A program made the translations under genes and the position numbers. Below the pieces are notes generated by a model. The model saw only the letters and a program-made list of their open reading frames with translations, ran no database searches and had not been told where the DNA came from. Source: CAMLIZ01 sp040758375 (GTDB taxonomy: Bacteria > Pseudomonadota > Gammaproteobacteria > Burkholderiales > Burkholderiaceae_C). Taken from it: a stretch of DNA of 64,000 nt. The stretch lies in contig JBFLWE010000015.1 in assembly GCA_040758375.1 (NCBI GenBank), positions 10,754-74,753 of the forward strand, in the 5' to 3' direction. Of this stretch, positions 18,083 through 26,167 are shown piece by piece. The stretch's first letter is position 1. Each line of letters starts with the position of its first letter.

Positions 18083-19867
18083 ATGGACATGTCTGCCGCG
18101 GAAATCAAGCGTGCCGCCTCGGCACAACCGCACCAATCCTCCCATTCGGGTTCCCTGGAGCTGAACGGCTCCGAAATCCTCGTCCGCTGCCTGCAGCTCG
18201 AAGGTGTGAAGCACCTCTGGGGCTATCCGGGCGGGGCCGTCCTGTACATCTACGACGCGCTGTACAAGCAGGAGTCGATCCAGCACGTGCTGGTGCGCCA
18301 TGAGCAGGCGGCCGTGCATGCGGCCGACGGCTATGCGCGTGCCACCGGTGATGTGGGCGTGGCGCTCGTGACGTCCGGCCCTGGCGTGACGAATGCCGTC
18401 ACCGGCATCGCCACGGCCTACATGGACTCGATCCCGATGGTGATCGTCACCGGCCAGGTGCCCACCCCGGCGATCGGCCTCGACGCCTTCCAGGAGTGCG
18501 ACACGGTCGGCATCACGCGCCCGATCGTCAAGCACAACTTCCTGGTGAAAGACGTGCGCGACCTGGCCGCCACCATCAAGAAGGCTTTCCACATTGCCCG
18601 TACCGGCCGTCCGGGCCCCGTGGTGGTGGACATCCCCAAGGATGTCTCGCTGAACCGCACCACCTTCAGCTACCCCGAGCGGGTGGAAATGCGCTCGTAC
18701 AACCCGGTGCGCAAGGGCCATGGCGGGCAGATCCGCAAGGCCCTGCAACTGCTGCTCAACGCCAAGCGCCCGTACATCTACTCCGGCGGCGGCGTGATCC
18801 TGGGCAACGCGTCGGAAGAGCTGCGCGAGCTGACCGAACTGTTCGGCTACCCCTGCACCAACACGCTGATGGGCCTGGGCGCCATTTCCGGCACCGACCC
18901 CAAGTTCCTCGGCATGCTGGGCATGCACGGCACCTACGAGGCCAACATGACCATGCAGCACTGCGACGTGCTGCTGGCCGTGGGTGCGCGCTTCGACGAC
19001 CGGGTGATCGGCAACCCTAAGCATTTCTCGTCGGTGGAACGCAAGATCATCCACATCGACATCGACCCCTCGTCGATCTCCAAGCGGGTGAAGGTCGATA
19101 TCCCGATCGTCGGCGACGTGAAAGACGTGCTGCAGGAGCTGATCGCCCAGCTGAAGGAGTCGCAGCAGAAGCCCGACAAGGCCTCGCTGTCGCAGTGGTG
19201 GGGCCAGATCAACGAGTGGCGCAAGCGCGAGTGCCTGGCCTACAAGCGCAGCAACGAGGTGATCAAGCCGCAGCAGGTGGTCGAGACGCTGTGGGAGCTC
19301 ACCAAGGACCGCGACGCCTACATCACGTCCGACGTGGGCCAGCACCAGATGTGGGCCGCGCAGTTCTACCGCTTCGACGAGCCGCGCCGCTGGATCAACT
19401 CCGGCGGCCTGGGCACCATGGGCGTGGGCCTGCCGTATGCGATGGGCATCAAGCTCGCGAAGCCGGACAGCGATGTGTTCTGCATCACCGGCGAAGGCTC
19501 GATCCAGATGTGCATCCAGGAGCTCTCGACCTGCCAGCAGTACAAGACGCCGGTCAAGGTGGTCTCGCTGAACAACCGCTACCTGGGCATGGTGCGCCAG
19601 TGGCAGGAACTCGACTACGGGGGCCGCTACTCGCACAGCTACATGGATGCGTTGCCCGATTTCGTGAAGCTGGCCGAAGCCTACGGCCACGTCGGATTGC
19701 TGGTCGAGAAGCCGCAGGACGTGGAGCCGGCGCTGCGCGAGGCGATCAAGCTCAAGGACCGCACGGTATTCCTCGACGTGCGCACCGACCCGACGGAGAA
19801 CGTCTGGCCGATGGTGCAGGCCGGGAAGGGCATCACGGAGATGCTGCTGGGTTCCGAGGACCTGTGA
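18083..19867 (+). CDS. ilvB: Acetolactate synthase large subunit
   Basis: Thiamine-diphosphate and FAD enzyme for the first common step of valine, leucine and isoleucine synthesis (pyruvate to acetolactate, or with 2-oxobutyrate to acetohydroxybutyrate). 594 residues. The GYPGGAVLYIYDAL and RHEQAAVHAADGYAR blocks form the N-terminal TPP site, the centre is the FAD domain, and the C-terminal TPP/metal motif is GEGSIQM...NN. ATG 18083 (MDMSAAE) has AGAGG 7 bases upstream; ATG 18047 with GAGGAG is a plausible longer start. First gene of ilvB-ilvH-ilvC. Confidence 0.95.
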   Translation: MDMSAAEIKRAASAQPHQSSHSGSLELNGSEILVRCLQLEGVKHLWGYPGGAVLYIYDALYKQESIQHVLVRHEQAAVHAADGYARATGDVGVALVTSGPGVTNAVTGIATAYMDSIPMVIVTGQVPTPAIGLDAFQECDTVGITRPIVKHNFLVKDVRDLAATIKKAFHIARTGRPGPVVVDIPKDVSLNRTTFSYPERVEMRSYNPVRKGHGGQIRKALQLLLNAKRPYIYSGGGVILGNASEELRELTELFGYPCTNTLMGLGAISGTDPKFLGMLGMHGTYEANMTMQHCDVLLAVGARFDDRVIGNPKHFSSVERKIIHIDIDPSSISKRVKVDIPIVGDVKDVLQELIAQLKESQQKPDKASLSQWWGQINEWRKRECLAYKRSNEVIKPQQVVETLWELTKDRDAYITSDVGQHQMWAAQFYRFDEPRRWINSGGLGTMGVGLPYAMGIKLAKPDSDVFCITGEGSIQMCIQELSTCQQYKTPVKVVSLNNRYLGMVRQWQELDYGGRYSHSYMDALPDFVKLAEAYGHVGLLVEKPQDVEPALREAIKLKDRTVFLDVRTDPTENVWPMVQAGKGITEMLLGSEDL

Positions 19868-20030
19868 AGCCCGTGCACCGCTGAACGGGTGGCGGCGTTA
19901 CCGCGCCGCCGCCGGGTGCAGCGGGAATCGGGCCGAGCACTTCGGACATTTCAAATTTCCTTTTTCGGAAAGCGTGGCCAAGGGCTGTCGGTTACCGCCG
20001 CCAGACTGAAGAGCGCGAAGGACGAACCTC

Positions 20031-20522
20031 ATGAAACACATCATCGCCGTGCTGCTCGAGAACGAGCCCGGCGCACTCTCGCGCGTCGTTGCCTTGTTTT
20101 CGGCGCGCGGCTACAACATCGAAAGCCTCACGGTGGCGCCGACGGAAGACCCGTCGCTGTCGCGCATGACCATCGTGACCACTGGCTCCGACGACGTGAT
20201 CGAGCAGATCACCAAGCACCTCAACCGCCTGATCGAGGTGGTGAAGGTGGTGGACCTCACAGAGGGCAGCTTCACCGAGCGCGAGCTGATGCTCATCAAG
20301 GTGCGCGCGGTGGGCAAGGAGCGCGAGGAGATGAAGCGCATGGCCGACATCTTCCGCGGCCGCATCATCGACGTCACCGAAAAGAGCTACACCATCGAGC
20401 TCACCGGAAACGGCGAAAAACTCGATGCCTTCCTCGAAGCGATCGATCGCACGGCGATCCTCGAAACCGTGCGCACCGGTGCCAGCGGCATCGGCCGTGG
20501 CGAGCGCATCCTGAGGGTGTGA
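20031..20522 (+). CDS. ilvH: Acetolactate synthase small (regulatory) subunit
   Basis: A 163-residue subunit that activates the large chain and gives valine feedback inhibition. It has an N-terminal ACT domain (IIAVLLENEPGALSRVVALFSARGYNIESL) and a C-terminal ferredoxin-like domain with FRGRIIDVTEKSY. It lies 163 bases after ilvB. That gap holds a GC hairpin, GGCGGCG...CGCCGCC around 19892-19911, and a T-rich stretch but no gene. The order large subunit, small subunit, ilvC is standard. Confidence 0.96.
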   Translation: MKHIIAVLLENEPGALSRVVALFSARGYNIESLTVAPTEDPSLSRMTIVTTGSDDVIEQITKHLNRLIEVVKVVDLTEGSFTERELMLIKVRAVGKEREEMKRMADIFRGRIIDVTEKSYTIELTGNGEKLDAFLEAIDRTAILETVRTGASGIGRGERILRV

Positions 20523-20534
20523 GGATGTAGAAGC

Positions 20535-20566
20535 GGGCTCCTGGCGGAGCCCTTCAAATGTTTTTT
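20535..20566 (+). terminator. Hairpin with T-run between ilvH and ilvC
   Basis: GGGCTCC (20535-20541) and GGAGCCC (20546-20552) form a perfect 7-base stem with a TGGC loop. TTCAAATG and then TTTTTT follow. The T-run is offset by eight bases, so termination would be weak. It may be a partial terminator or an mRNA-stabilising hairpin that raises the expression of ilvC relative to ilvBH. Confidence 0.5.
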
Positions 20567-20578
20567 GGAGCGAGAACC

Positions 20579-21595
20579 ATGAAGGTCTATTACGACAAGG
20601 ATGCGGACTTGAGCCTGATCAAGGGCAAGAACGTCACGATCATCGGCTACGGCTCGCAAGGCCATGCGCATGCGCAGAACCTCAACGACAGCGGCGTCAA
20701 GGTCACCGTCGGCCTGCGCCGCAGCGGCGCCTCCTGGAGCAAGGCCGAGCGCGCCGGGCTCAAGGTGGCCGAAGTGGCCGAAGCGGTGAAGAGCGCCGAC
20801 GCTGTGATGATCCTGTTGCCCGACGAGCAGATCGCCTCCGTGTACGCCAACGAGGTGGAGCCCAACATCCGCGAAGGCGCGTCGCTGGCGTTCGCGCACG
20901 GCTTCAACGTGCATTACGGCCAGGTCGTGCCGCGTGCCGACCTCGACGTGTGGATGGTGGCGCCCAAGGCGCCTGGCCATACGGTGCGCAACACCTACAC
21001 GCAAGGCGGCGGCGTGCCGCACCTGATCGCGGTGCACCAGGACAAGACCGGCAAGGCGCGCGACCTGGCGCTCAGCTACGCGGCCGCCAACGGCGGCGGC
21101 AAGGCAGGCATCATCGAGACCAGCTTCCGCGAGGAGACCGAGACCGACCTGTTCGGCGAGCAGGCCGTGCTGTGCGGCGGCACCGTCGAGCTGATCAAGG
21201 CCGGCTTCGAGACGCTGGTGGAAGCCGGCTACGCGCCCGAGATGGCGTACTTCGAGTGCCTGCACGAGCTCAAGCTGATCGTGGACCTGATCTACGAGGG
21301 CGGCATCGCGAACATGAACTACTCGATCTCCAACAACGCGGAGTACGGCGAGTACGTGACCGGCCCGAAGGTGGTGACCGAAGCCACGAAGAACGCGATG
21401 CGCCAGGCGCTGAAGGACATCCAGACCGGCGAATACGCCAAGAGCTTCATCCTCGAGAACAAGGCCGGCGCGCCGACGCTGACCTCGCGCCGCCGCCTCA
21501 CCGCGGAGCACCCGATCGAGCAGGTGGGCGAGAAGCTGCGCGCGATGATGCCGTGGATCAAGGCGAACAAGCTGGTGGACAAGAGCCGGAACTAG
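20579..21595 (+). CDS. ilvC: Ketol-acid reductoisomerase, class I
   Basis: NADPH- and Mg2+-dependent enzyme converting acetolactate to dihydroxyisovalerate. The 338-residue length is the short class I form. It has the N-terminal nucleotide loop GYGSQGHAHAQNL, the RRSGASWSKAE phosphate-binding segment and the C-terminal metal-binding motifs DLFGEQAVLCGG and ECLHELKLIVDLIYEGG. I chose ATG 20579 (MKVYYDKDADL) with GGAG 8 bases upstream; the ATG at 20558 would add MFFGART, which the family lacks. Confidence 0.96.
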   Translation: MKVYYDKDADLSLIKGKNVTIIGYGSQGHAHAQNLNDSGVKVTVGLRRSGASWSKAERAGLKVAEVAEAVKSADAVMILLPDEQIASVYANEVEPNIREGASLAFAHGFNVHYGQVVPRADLDVWMVAPKAPGHTVRNTYTQGGGVPHLIAVHQDKTGKARDLALSYAAANGGGKAGIIETSFREETETDLFGEQAVLCGGTVELIKAGFETLVEAGYAPEMAYFECLHELKLIVDLIYEGGIANMNYSISNNAEYGEYVTGPKVVTEATKNAMRQALKDIQTGEYAKSFILENKAGAPTLTSRRRLTAEHPIEQVGEKLRAMMPWIKANKLVDKSRN

Positions 21596-21600
21596 TGAGC

Positions 21601-21717
21601 CCCGGCCGCCTTGTGGCCACCCCCGAGGGGTTGCGCTTCGCGACCGGGAAACCGGGATCGCGAAGCGGGCGCTGAAAGGCGCGGCCCCTGGCCGCTGCGC
21701 GGCCTGTCCCAGAGGGG
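21601..21717. repeat. GC-rich palindromic intergenic block (copy D)
   Basis: Between ilvC and pssA this stretch carries GGCCGCCTTGTGGCC, CCCCGAGGGG and a strong hairpin: CGCTTCGCGA (21634-21643) paired with TCGCGAAGCG (21658-21667), closing an inner CCGG-GAAA-CCGG. GCGGCCCCTGGCCGC follows. Its composition and layout resemble the intergenic blocks near 36.7, 54.6 and 58.6 kb. Confidence 0.55.
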
Positions 21718-21751
21718 ATTCGAGTGCTATCGTGAGGTATCCTCGCGCCCG

Positions 21752-22588
21752 ATGACCCCCGACCCCCTCCTGGAACACGACGACGACGTGGATGTCGTCG
21801 CGCCGCCGCGTCCGCGCCGCAAAGGCATCTACATCCTGCCCAACCTGTTCACGCTGGCAGCGCTGTTCGGCGGCTTCTACGCGATCGTGATGGCGATGAA
21901 CGGCCGCTTCGACCTGGCGGCGGTGGGCATCTTCTCGGCCGCAGTGCTCGACAGCCTCGACGGCCGTGTTGCGCGCATGACGAACACGCAAAGCGCTTTC
22001 GGCGAGCAGATGGACAGCCTGTCGGACATGGTGAGCTTCGGTGCGGCGCCGGCGCTGATCGTCTACGAATGGGCGCTCAAGGGCCTGGGCAAGCTGGGCT
22101 GGATCGCGGCTTTCGTGTATTGCTCGGGCGCGGCGCTGCGGCTCGCGCGCTTCAACACCAACATCGCGGTGGTCGACAAGCGATTCTTCCAGGGGCTGCC
22201 CAGTCCGGCCGCCGCGGCGCTGGTGATCGGCTTCATCTGGGTGATGGACGATGCCGGCTTCAAGGTCGTGTCGCGCGCTGCGGACTGGCTGTCCTGGACC
22301 ACCTTCGCCCTCACGCTCTATGCCGGCCTCACGATGGTGACCAACGTGCCGTTCTACAGCTTCAAGGACGTGAGCTTCAAGCGCACCGTGCCGTTCATCG
22401 TGATCGTGGCCATTGCGCTGGGCATCGCGGTGATCAACATCCATCCGCCGCTGGTGCTGTTTGCCCTGTTCGCGGTGTACGGCCTGTCGGGCTACGCGGT
22501 GTATGTGTACAAGCGCATGAAGGGCAAGCCGGTCAGTGTGATCGCCACCTCCACCGAGGAGCCCGACGAAGCGGGGCTTCACCGCTAG
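21752..22588 (+). CDS. pssA: CDP-diacylglycerol--serine O-phosphatidyltransferase
   Basis: A membrane enzyme making phosphatidylserine, the precursor of phosphatidylethanolamine. The 278-residue protein has the CDP-alcohol phosphatidyltransferase signature D-G-x2-A-R-x8-G-x3-D-x3-D (starting at DGRVAR) and several hydrophobic helices after the first LPNLFTLAALFGGFYA. The charged N-terminus (MTPDPLLEHDDDVDVV) and an absence of HKD motifs mark it as the membrane-type rather than the E. coli-type enzyme. Its position between ilvC and leuA is a familiar betaproteobacterial arrangement. Confidence 0.94.
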   Translation: MTPDPLLEHDDDVDVVAPPRPRRKGIYILPNLFTLAALFGGFYAIVMAMNGRFDLAAVGIFSAAVLDSLDGRVARMTNTQSAFGEQMDSLSDMVSFGAAPALIVYEWALKGLGKLGWIAAFVYCSGAALRLARFNTNIAVVDKRFFQGLPSPAAAALVIGFIWVMDDAGFKVVSRAADWLSWTTFALTLYAGLTMVTNVPFYSFKDVSFKRTVPFIVIVAIALGIAVINIHPPLVLFALFAVYGLSGYAVYVYKRMKGKPVSVIATSTEEPDEAGLHR

Positions 22589-22594
22589 AGAATG

Positions 22595-22622
22595 TTGCGC
22601 CGCGGCAAACGCGTGTTATATT
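22595..22622 (+). promoter_or_regulatory. Promoter of the leu leader
   Basis: TTGCGC (22595-22600) and TATATT (22617-22622) are 16 bases apart, a good sigma-70 match. The expected start near 22629 is only a few bases before the leader-peptide ATG at 22632, so the peptide may be read from a nearly leaderless transcript; read-through from pssA could also supply it. Confidence 0.55.
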
Positions 22623-22631
22623 GACCGGCCT

Positions 22632-22691
22632 ATGACGATTCGTCTCGCTGCCATTTCGCTGCTTCTACTAGGAGTGCTTCGGGCGCGCTGA
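22632..22691 (+). CDS. leuL: leu operon leader peptide
   Basis: A 19-codon frame encodes MTIRLAAISLLLLGVLRAR. Six of the 19 residues are leucine, four in a row (CTG CTT CTA CTA), two of them the rare CTA codon. That is the classical pattern of an attenuation leader, where ribosome stalling on scarce Leu-tRNA selects an antiterminator. The peptide ends 39 bases before a strong terminator and 114 bases before leuA. It was called from codon pattern and position, not from homology. Confidence 0.82.
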   Translation: MTIRLAAISLLLLGVLRAR

Positions 22692-22730
22692 TCGTTTTCG
22701 TCTGCACACGAGCAAACTCTTCCCCGGATC

Positions 22731-22770
22731 AACGGCCCGCCCAGCGCAACGCAGCGGGCCGTTTGCTTTT
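22731..22770 (+). terminator. Attenuator terminator of the leu operon
   Basis: AACGGCCCGC (22731-22740) pairs with GCGGGCCGTT (22754-22763) in a perfect 10-base stem; TTGC and TTTT follow. The loop contains CAGCGC (22742-22747), the complement of GCGCTG at the end of the leader frame (22685-22690), one possible alternative pairing. It is 36 bases before the leuA ATG. Confidence 0.85.
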
Positions 22771-22805
22771 GCGGCGTTGCCAACAACACAGTCAAGGAGT
22801 TCCCG

Positions 22806-24503
22806 ATGGCCATGCTGAAGAACCCCGCCGCAAAGTACAAACCCACGCCCACCGTGCGCCTGACCGACCGCACGTGGCCCGATGCCGTGCTGACTCAGGC
22901 GCCGGTCTGGTGCAGCTCCGACCTGCGCGACGGCAATCAGGCGTTGATCGAGCCGATGAATCCCGAGCGCAAGCTGCGCATGTTCGAGACGCTGGTGCGC
23001 ATCGGCTTCAAGGAGATCGAGGTCGGTTTTCCGTCCGCGTCGCAGACCGACTTTGACTTCGTGCGCCTGCTGATCGAAGAGAACCTGGTGCCCGACGACG
23101 TGACGATCCAGGTGTTGACGCAGGCGCGCGAGCATCTGATCCGACGTACCTTCGAGTCGGTGCTGGGTGCCAAACGGGTGATCATGCACCTGTACAACGC
23201 CACCGCGCCGGTGATGCGCCGGGTCGTGCTGGGGGTGGACGTGGAGGGCGTGGTGGAGCTCGCCTCCAGCCATGCGCAGCTGATCAAACGGTTGGCCGAT
23301 GCACAGCCCGCCACCGACTGGCGTTTCGAGTATTCGCCGGAGATGTTCTCTGACACCGAGCTCGAGGTGGCCAAGCGCGTGGTGGATGCGGTCACGGCCG
23401 AATGGCAGCCGACCCGCGAGCGCAAGTGCATCGTCAACCTGCCCACCACGGTGGAGCACTCCACGCCCAATGTGTTCGCCGACATGGTCGAATGGATGCA
23501 TCGCCACCTGGAGCGCCGCGACAGCATCGTGCTGTCGGTGCATCCCCACAACGACCGCGGCACGGGCACTGCGGCCGCTGAGCTGGCCCTGATGGCCGGC
23601 GCCGACCGTGTCGAGGGCTGCCTGTTCGGCAATGGCGAGCGCACCGGCAACGTGGACCTGGTGAACATCGCGCTCAACCTGTATACGCAGGGCGTGGACC
23701 CGCAACTTGACTTCTCCGACATCGACGAGATCCGCCGAACCGTCGAATACTGCAACCAGTTGCCGGTGCACCCGCGTCATCCGTACGTGGGCGACCTGGT
23801 CTACACCTCGTTTTCCGGCTCGCACCAGGACGCGATCAAGAAGGCGTTCGCCGCGCGACACGAGGGCGATGTGTGGGAGATGCCCTATCTGCCGATCGAC
23901 CCGAAGGACCTGGGCCGCAGCTACGAGGCGGTGATCCGCGTGAACAGCCAGTCAGGCAAGGGCGGCATCGCCTACCTGCTGGAGACCGAATACGGCCTGG
24001 AGTTGCCGCGCCGTCTGCAGATCGAGTTCAGCCAGGCCGTGCAGAAAGTGATGGACGCGCAGGGCCGCGAAGTGACGGCCGCCGACATCTGGCGGATCTT
24101 CCAGCACGAGTACGGCCTCGGCGAGGATGCTGCCCGACTCTCGCAGCTGGTGCAGTCGGAGGCTGCTGGCCGTGTGCACGTGAAGGCCGAGGTCGTGTTG
24201 GCGGGCTGCGCCATGCCGCTCGCCGGCCAGGGCAACGGCCCGGTCGATGCATTCGTTGATGGCCTGTCGCGTGCCATCGGCGTGTCGGTGAAGGTGCTCG
24301 ACTACCACGAGCATTCGCTGGGGGCAGGCGCCCAGGCGCGCGCCGCCGCCTACCTGGAGGTGAGGGTGGGCGACGAGCCGGCGCTGTTCGGCGTGGGCGT
24401 CGACGAGAACATCGTCAACGCTTCCCTGCAGGCTGTCTTGTCGGCTGTGGCGCGGGCCGGCGCGTTGCGGCCCCTGAAGCTCCACACCACCGCCGCCGCT
24501 TGA
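22806..24503 (+). CDS. leuA: 2-isopropylmalate synthase, long (yeast/actinobacterial) type
   Basis: Condenses acetyl-CoA with 2-ketoisovalerate, the committed step of leucine synthesis. The 565-residue length and start (KYKPTPTVRLTDRTWPD) mark the long class. The TIM-barrel carries WCSSDLRDGNQAL (metal and substrate site), SVHPHNDRGTGTA (HxH metal ligands) and GNGERTGNVD. The C-terminal leucine-sensing domain is present (about 440-565). AAGGAG lies 7 bases before the ATG. It is directly under leuL attenuation and is followed after 17 bases by a second, short-type synthase. Confidence 0.93.
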   Translation: MAMLKNPAAKYKPTPTVRLTDRTWPDAVLTQAPVWCSSDLRDGNQALIEPMNPERKLRMFETLVRIGFKEIEVGFPSASQTDFDFVRLLIEENLVPDDVTIQVLTQAREHLIRRTFESVLGAKRVIMHLYNATAPVMRRVVLGVDVEGVVELASSHAQLIKRLADAQPATDWRFEYSPEMFSDTELEVAKRVVDAVTAEWQPTRERKCIVNLPTTVEHSTPNVFADMVEWMHRHLERRDSIVLSVHPHNDRGTGTAAAELALMAGADRVEGCLFGNGERTGNVDLVNIALNLYTQGVDPQLDFSDIDEIRRTVEYCNQLPVHPRHPYVGDLVYTSFSGSHQDAIKKAFAARHEGDVWEMPYLPIDPKDLGRSYEAVIRVNSQSGKGGIAYLLETEYGLELPRRLQIEFSQAVQKVMDAQGREVTAADIWRIFQHEYGLGEDAARLSQLVQSEAAGRVHVKAEVVLAGCAMPLAGQGNGPVDAFVDGLSRAIGVSVKVLDYHEHSLGAGAQARAAAYLEVRVGDEPALFGVGVDENIVNASLQAVLSAVARAGALRPLKLHTTAAA

Positions 24504-24520
24504 TTTCCTGAGGAGACCCC

Positions 24521-26062
24521 ATGGCCGAGAAGCTCGTGATCTTCGACACCACCTTGCGCGACGGCGAGCAGTCGCCCGGCGCTTCGATGACCCGCGAAGA
24601 GAAGCTGCGCATCGCGCGCCAGCTGGAGCGCCTGCGCGTCGACGTGATCGAGGCCGGCTTCGCGGCTTCGTCCAACGGCGACTTCGAGGCTGTGAAGGCG
24701 ATCGCCGACGCGATCAAGGACAGCGCGGTCTGCTCGCTGGCGCGTGCCAACGACCGCGACATCTCGCGCGCGGCCGAGGCGCTGAAGGGCGCGGCCTCGC
24801 CGCGTATCCATACCTTCATCGCCACCAGCGCGTTGCATATGGAGAAGAAGCTGCGCATGACGCCCGACCAGGTGTTCGAGCAGGCGAAGCTGGCCGTGCG
24901 GTTCGCACGCAACCTGTGCGCGGACGTGGAGTTCTCGCCCGAGGACGGGTATCGATCCGACGTTGATTTTCTCTGCCGGGTGCTCGAAGCGGTGATCGCC
25001 GAGGGTGCCACCACGATCAACATCCCCGACACCGTGGGCTATGCCATTCCCGAGCTCTACGGCAATTTCATCAAGACCCTGCGCGAGCGTATTCCCAACG
25101 CTGACAAGGCCATCTGGTCGGTGCATTGCCACAACGACCTGGGCATGGCGGTGGCCAACTCGCTGGCTGGCGTGAAGATCGGCGGCGCACGCCAGGTGGA
25201 GTGCACGATCAACGGCTTGGGCGAGCGCGCCGGCAACTGTGCGCTGGAAGAAGTGGTGATGGCGGTGCGCACGCGACGCGATTACTTCGGCCTGGAGCTC
25301 GGCATCGATGCCGCCCAGATCGTACCGGCCTCGCGCATGGTGTCGCAGACCACCGGCTTCGTTGTGCAGCCCAACAAGGCGGTGGTGGGGGCCAACGCTT
25401 TCGCCCATGCTTCCGGCATCCACCAGGACGGCGTGCTCAAGGCGCGCGACACCTACGAGATCATGCGCGCCGAAGACGTGGGCTGGTCTGCCAACAAGAT
25501 CGTGCTGGGCAAGCTGTCCGGCCGCAACGCCTTCAAGCAGCGCCTGCAGGAGCTGGGCATCGAGCTGGAGTCGGAAGCCGACGTCAACGCGGCCTTCGCC
25601 CGCTTCAAGGACCTGGCCGACCGCAAGAGCGAGATCTTCGACGAGGACATCATCGCGCTGGTGGGCGACGAAAGCGTCACGCACGAGCAGGAGCACTTTC
25701 GCCTGTTGGCGCTGCAGCAGCGGTCCGAGACCGGCGAGCGTCCGCATGCCAAGGTGGCGTTTGCCGCCGGGGATGTGGAATACCACGTCGAAAGCGACGG
25801 CAACGGCCCGGTGGACGCCACGCTGAAGGCGATCGAGTCCGAGGTGAAAAGCGGGGCGGAACTGCTTCTTTATTCGGTGAACGCCATCACCTCCGGCAGC
25901 ACAGAATCCCAAGGCGAGGTGACCGTCCGCCTGCAGCATGGCGGCAGGGTGGTCAACGGCGTGGGGGCGGACCCGGACATCGTGGTCGCCTCGGCGAAGG
26001 CCTACCTGTCCGCGCTCAACAAGTTACAAGGCCAGACGGATCGTGTCGCCGCGCAGGGGTGA
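24521..26062 (+). CDS. leuA: 2-isopropylmalate synthase, short (type I) paralogue
   Basis: A 513-residue enzyme of the short class, the E. coli-like type. It has FDTTLRDGEQSPGASM at 8-23, SVHCHNDLGMAVANS with the HxH ligands, GLGERAGN, ASGIHQDGVLK and the C-terminal regulatory domain ending near 510. GGAG precedes the ATG. It shares the transcript of the long synthase, only 17 bases downstream. HomologUE-based distinction from citramalate synthase is not certain by eye; the HQDG and GERAGN blocks favour isopropylmalate synthase. Confidence 0.9.
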   Translation: MAEKLVIFDTTLRDGEQSPGASMTREEKLRIARQLERLRVDVIEAGFAASSNGDFEAVKAIADAIKDSAVCSLARANDRDISRAAEALKGAASPRIHTFIATSALHMEKKLRMTPDQVFEQAKLAVRFARNLCADVEFSPEDGYRSDVDFLCRVLEAVIAEGATTINIPDTVGYAIPELYGNFIKTLRERIPNADKAIWSVHCHNDLGMAVANSLAGVKIGGARQVECTINGLGERAGNCALEEVVMAVRTRRDYFGLELGIDAAQIVPASRMVSQTTGFVVQPNKAVVGANAFAHASGIHQDGVLKARDTYEIMRAEDVGWSANKIVLGKLSGRNAFKQRLQELGIELESEADVNAAFARFKDLADRKSEIFDEDIIALVGDESVTHEQEHFRLLALQQRSETGERPHAKVAFAAGDVEYHVESDGNGPVDATLKAIESEVKSGAELLLYSVNAITSGSTESQGEVTVRLQHGGRVVNGVGADPDIVVASAKAYLSALNKLQGQTDRVAAQG

Positions 26063-26111
26063 GGAATTTTCCGCAGGGCTCACTTGAGAAAGGTTGCGTA
26101 AGAGCTTGATC

Positions 26112-26140
26112 TTGCGCTACTTTTCCTACTCCCCTACACT
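26112..26140 (+). promoter_or_regulatory. Promoter of the endopeptidase gene
   Basis: TTGCGC (26112-26117) and TACACT (26135-26140) are 17 bases apart and lie 28 bases before the ATG of the next gene. The region between leuA and this promoter shows no terminator. Confidence 0.5.
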
Positions 26141-26167
26141 GCGGCTGGGTCGAAAGGTAGTTGCGAC

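Noticed and set aside
20387..22582. 731-codon minus-strand frame across ilvC and pssA
   Set aside because: Spans two well-supported plus-strand genes and the intergenic repeat; composition artefact.
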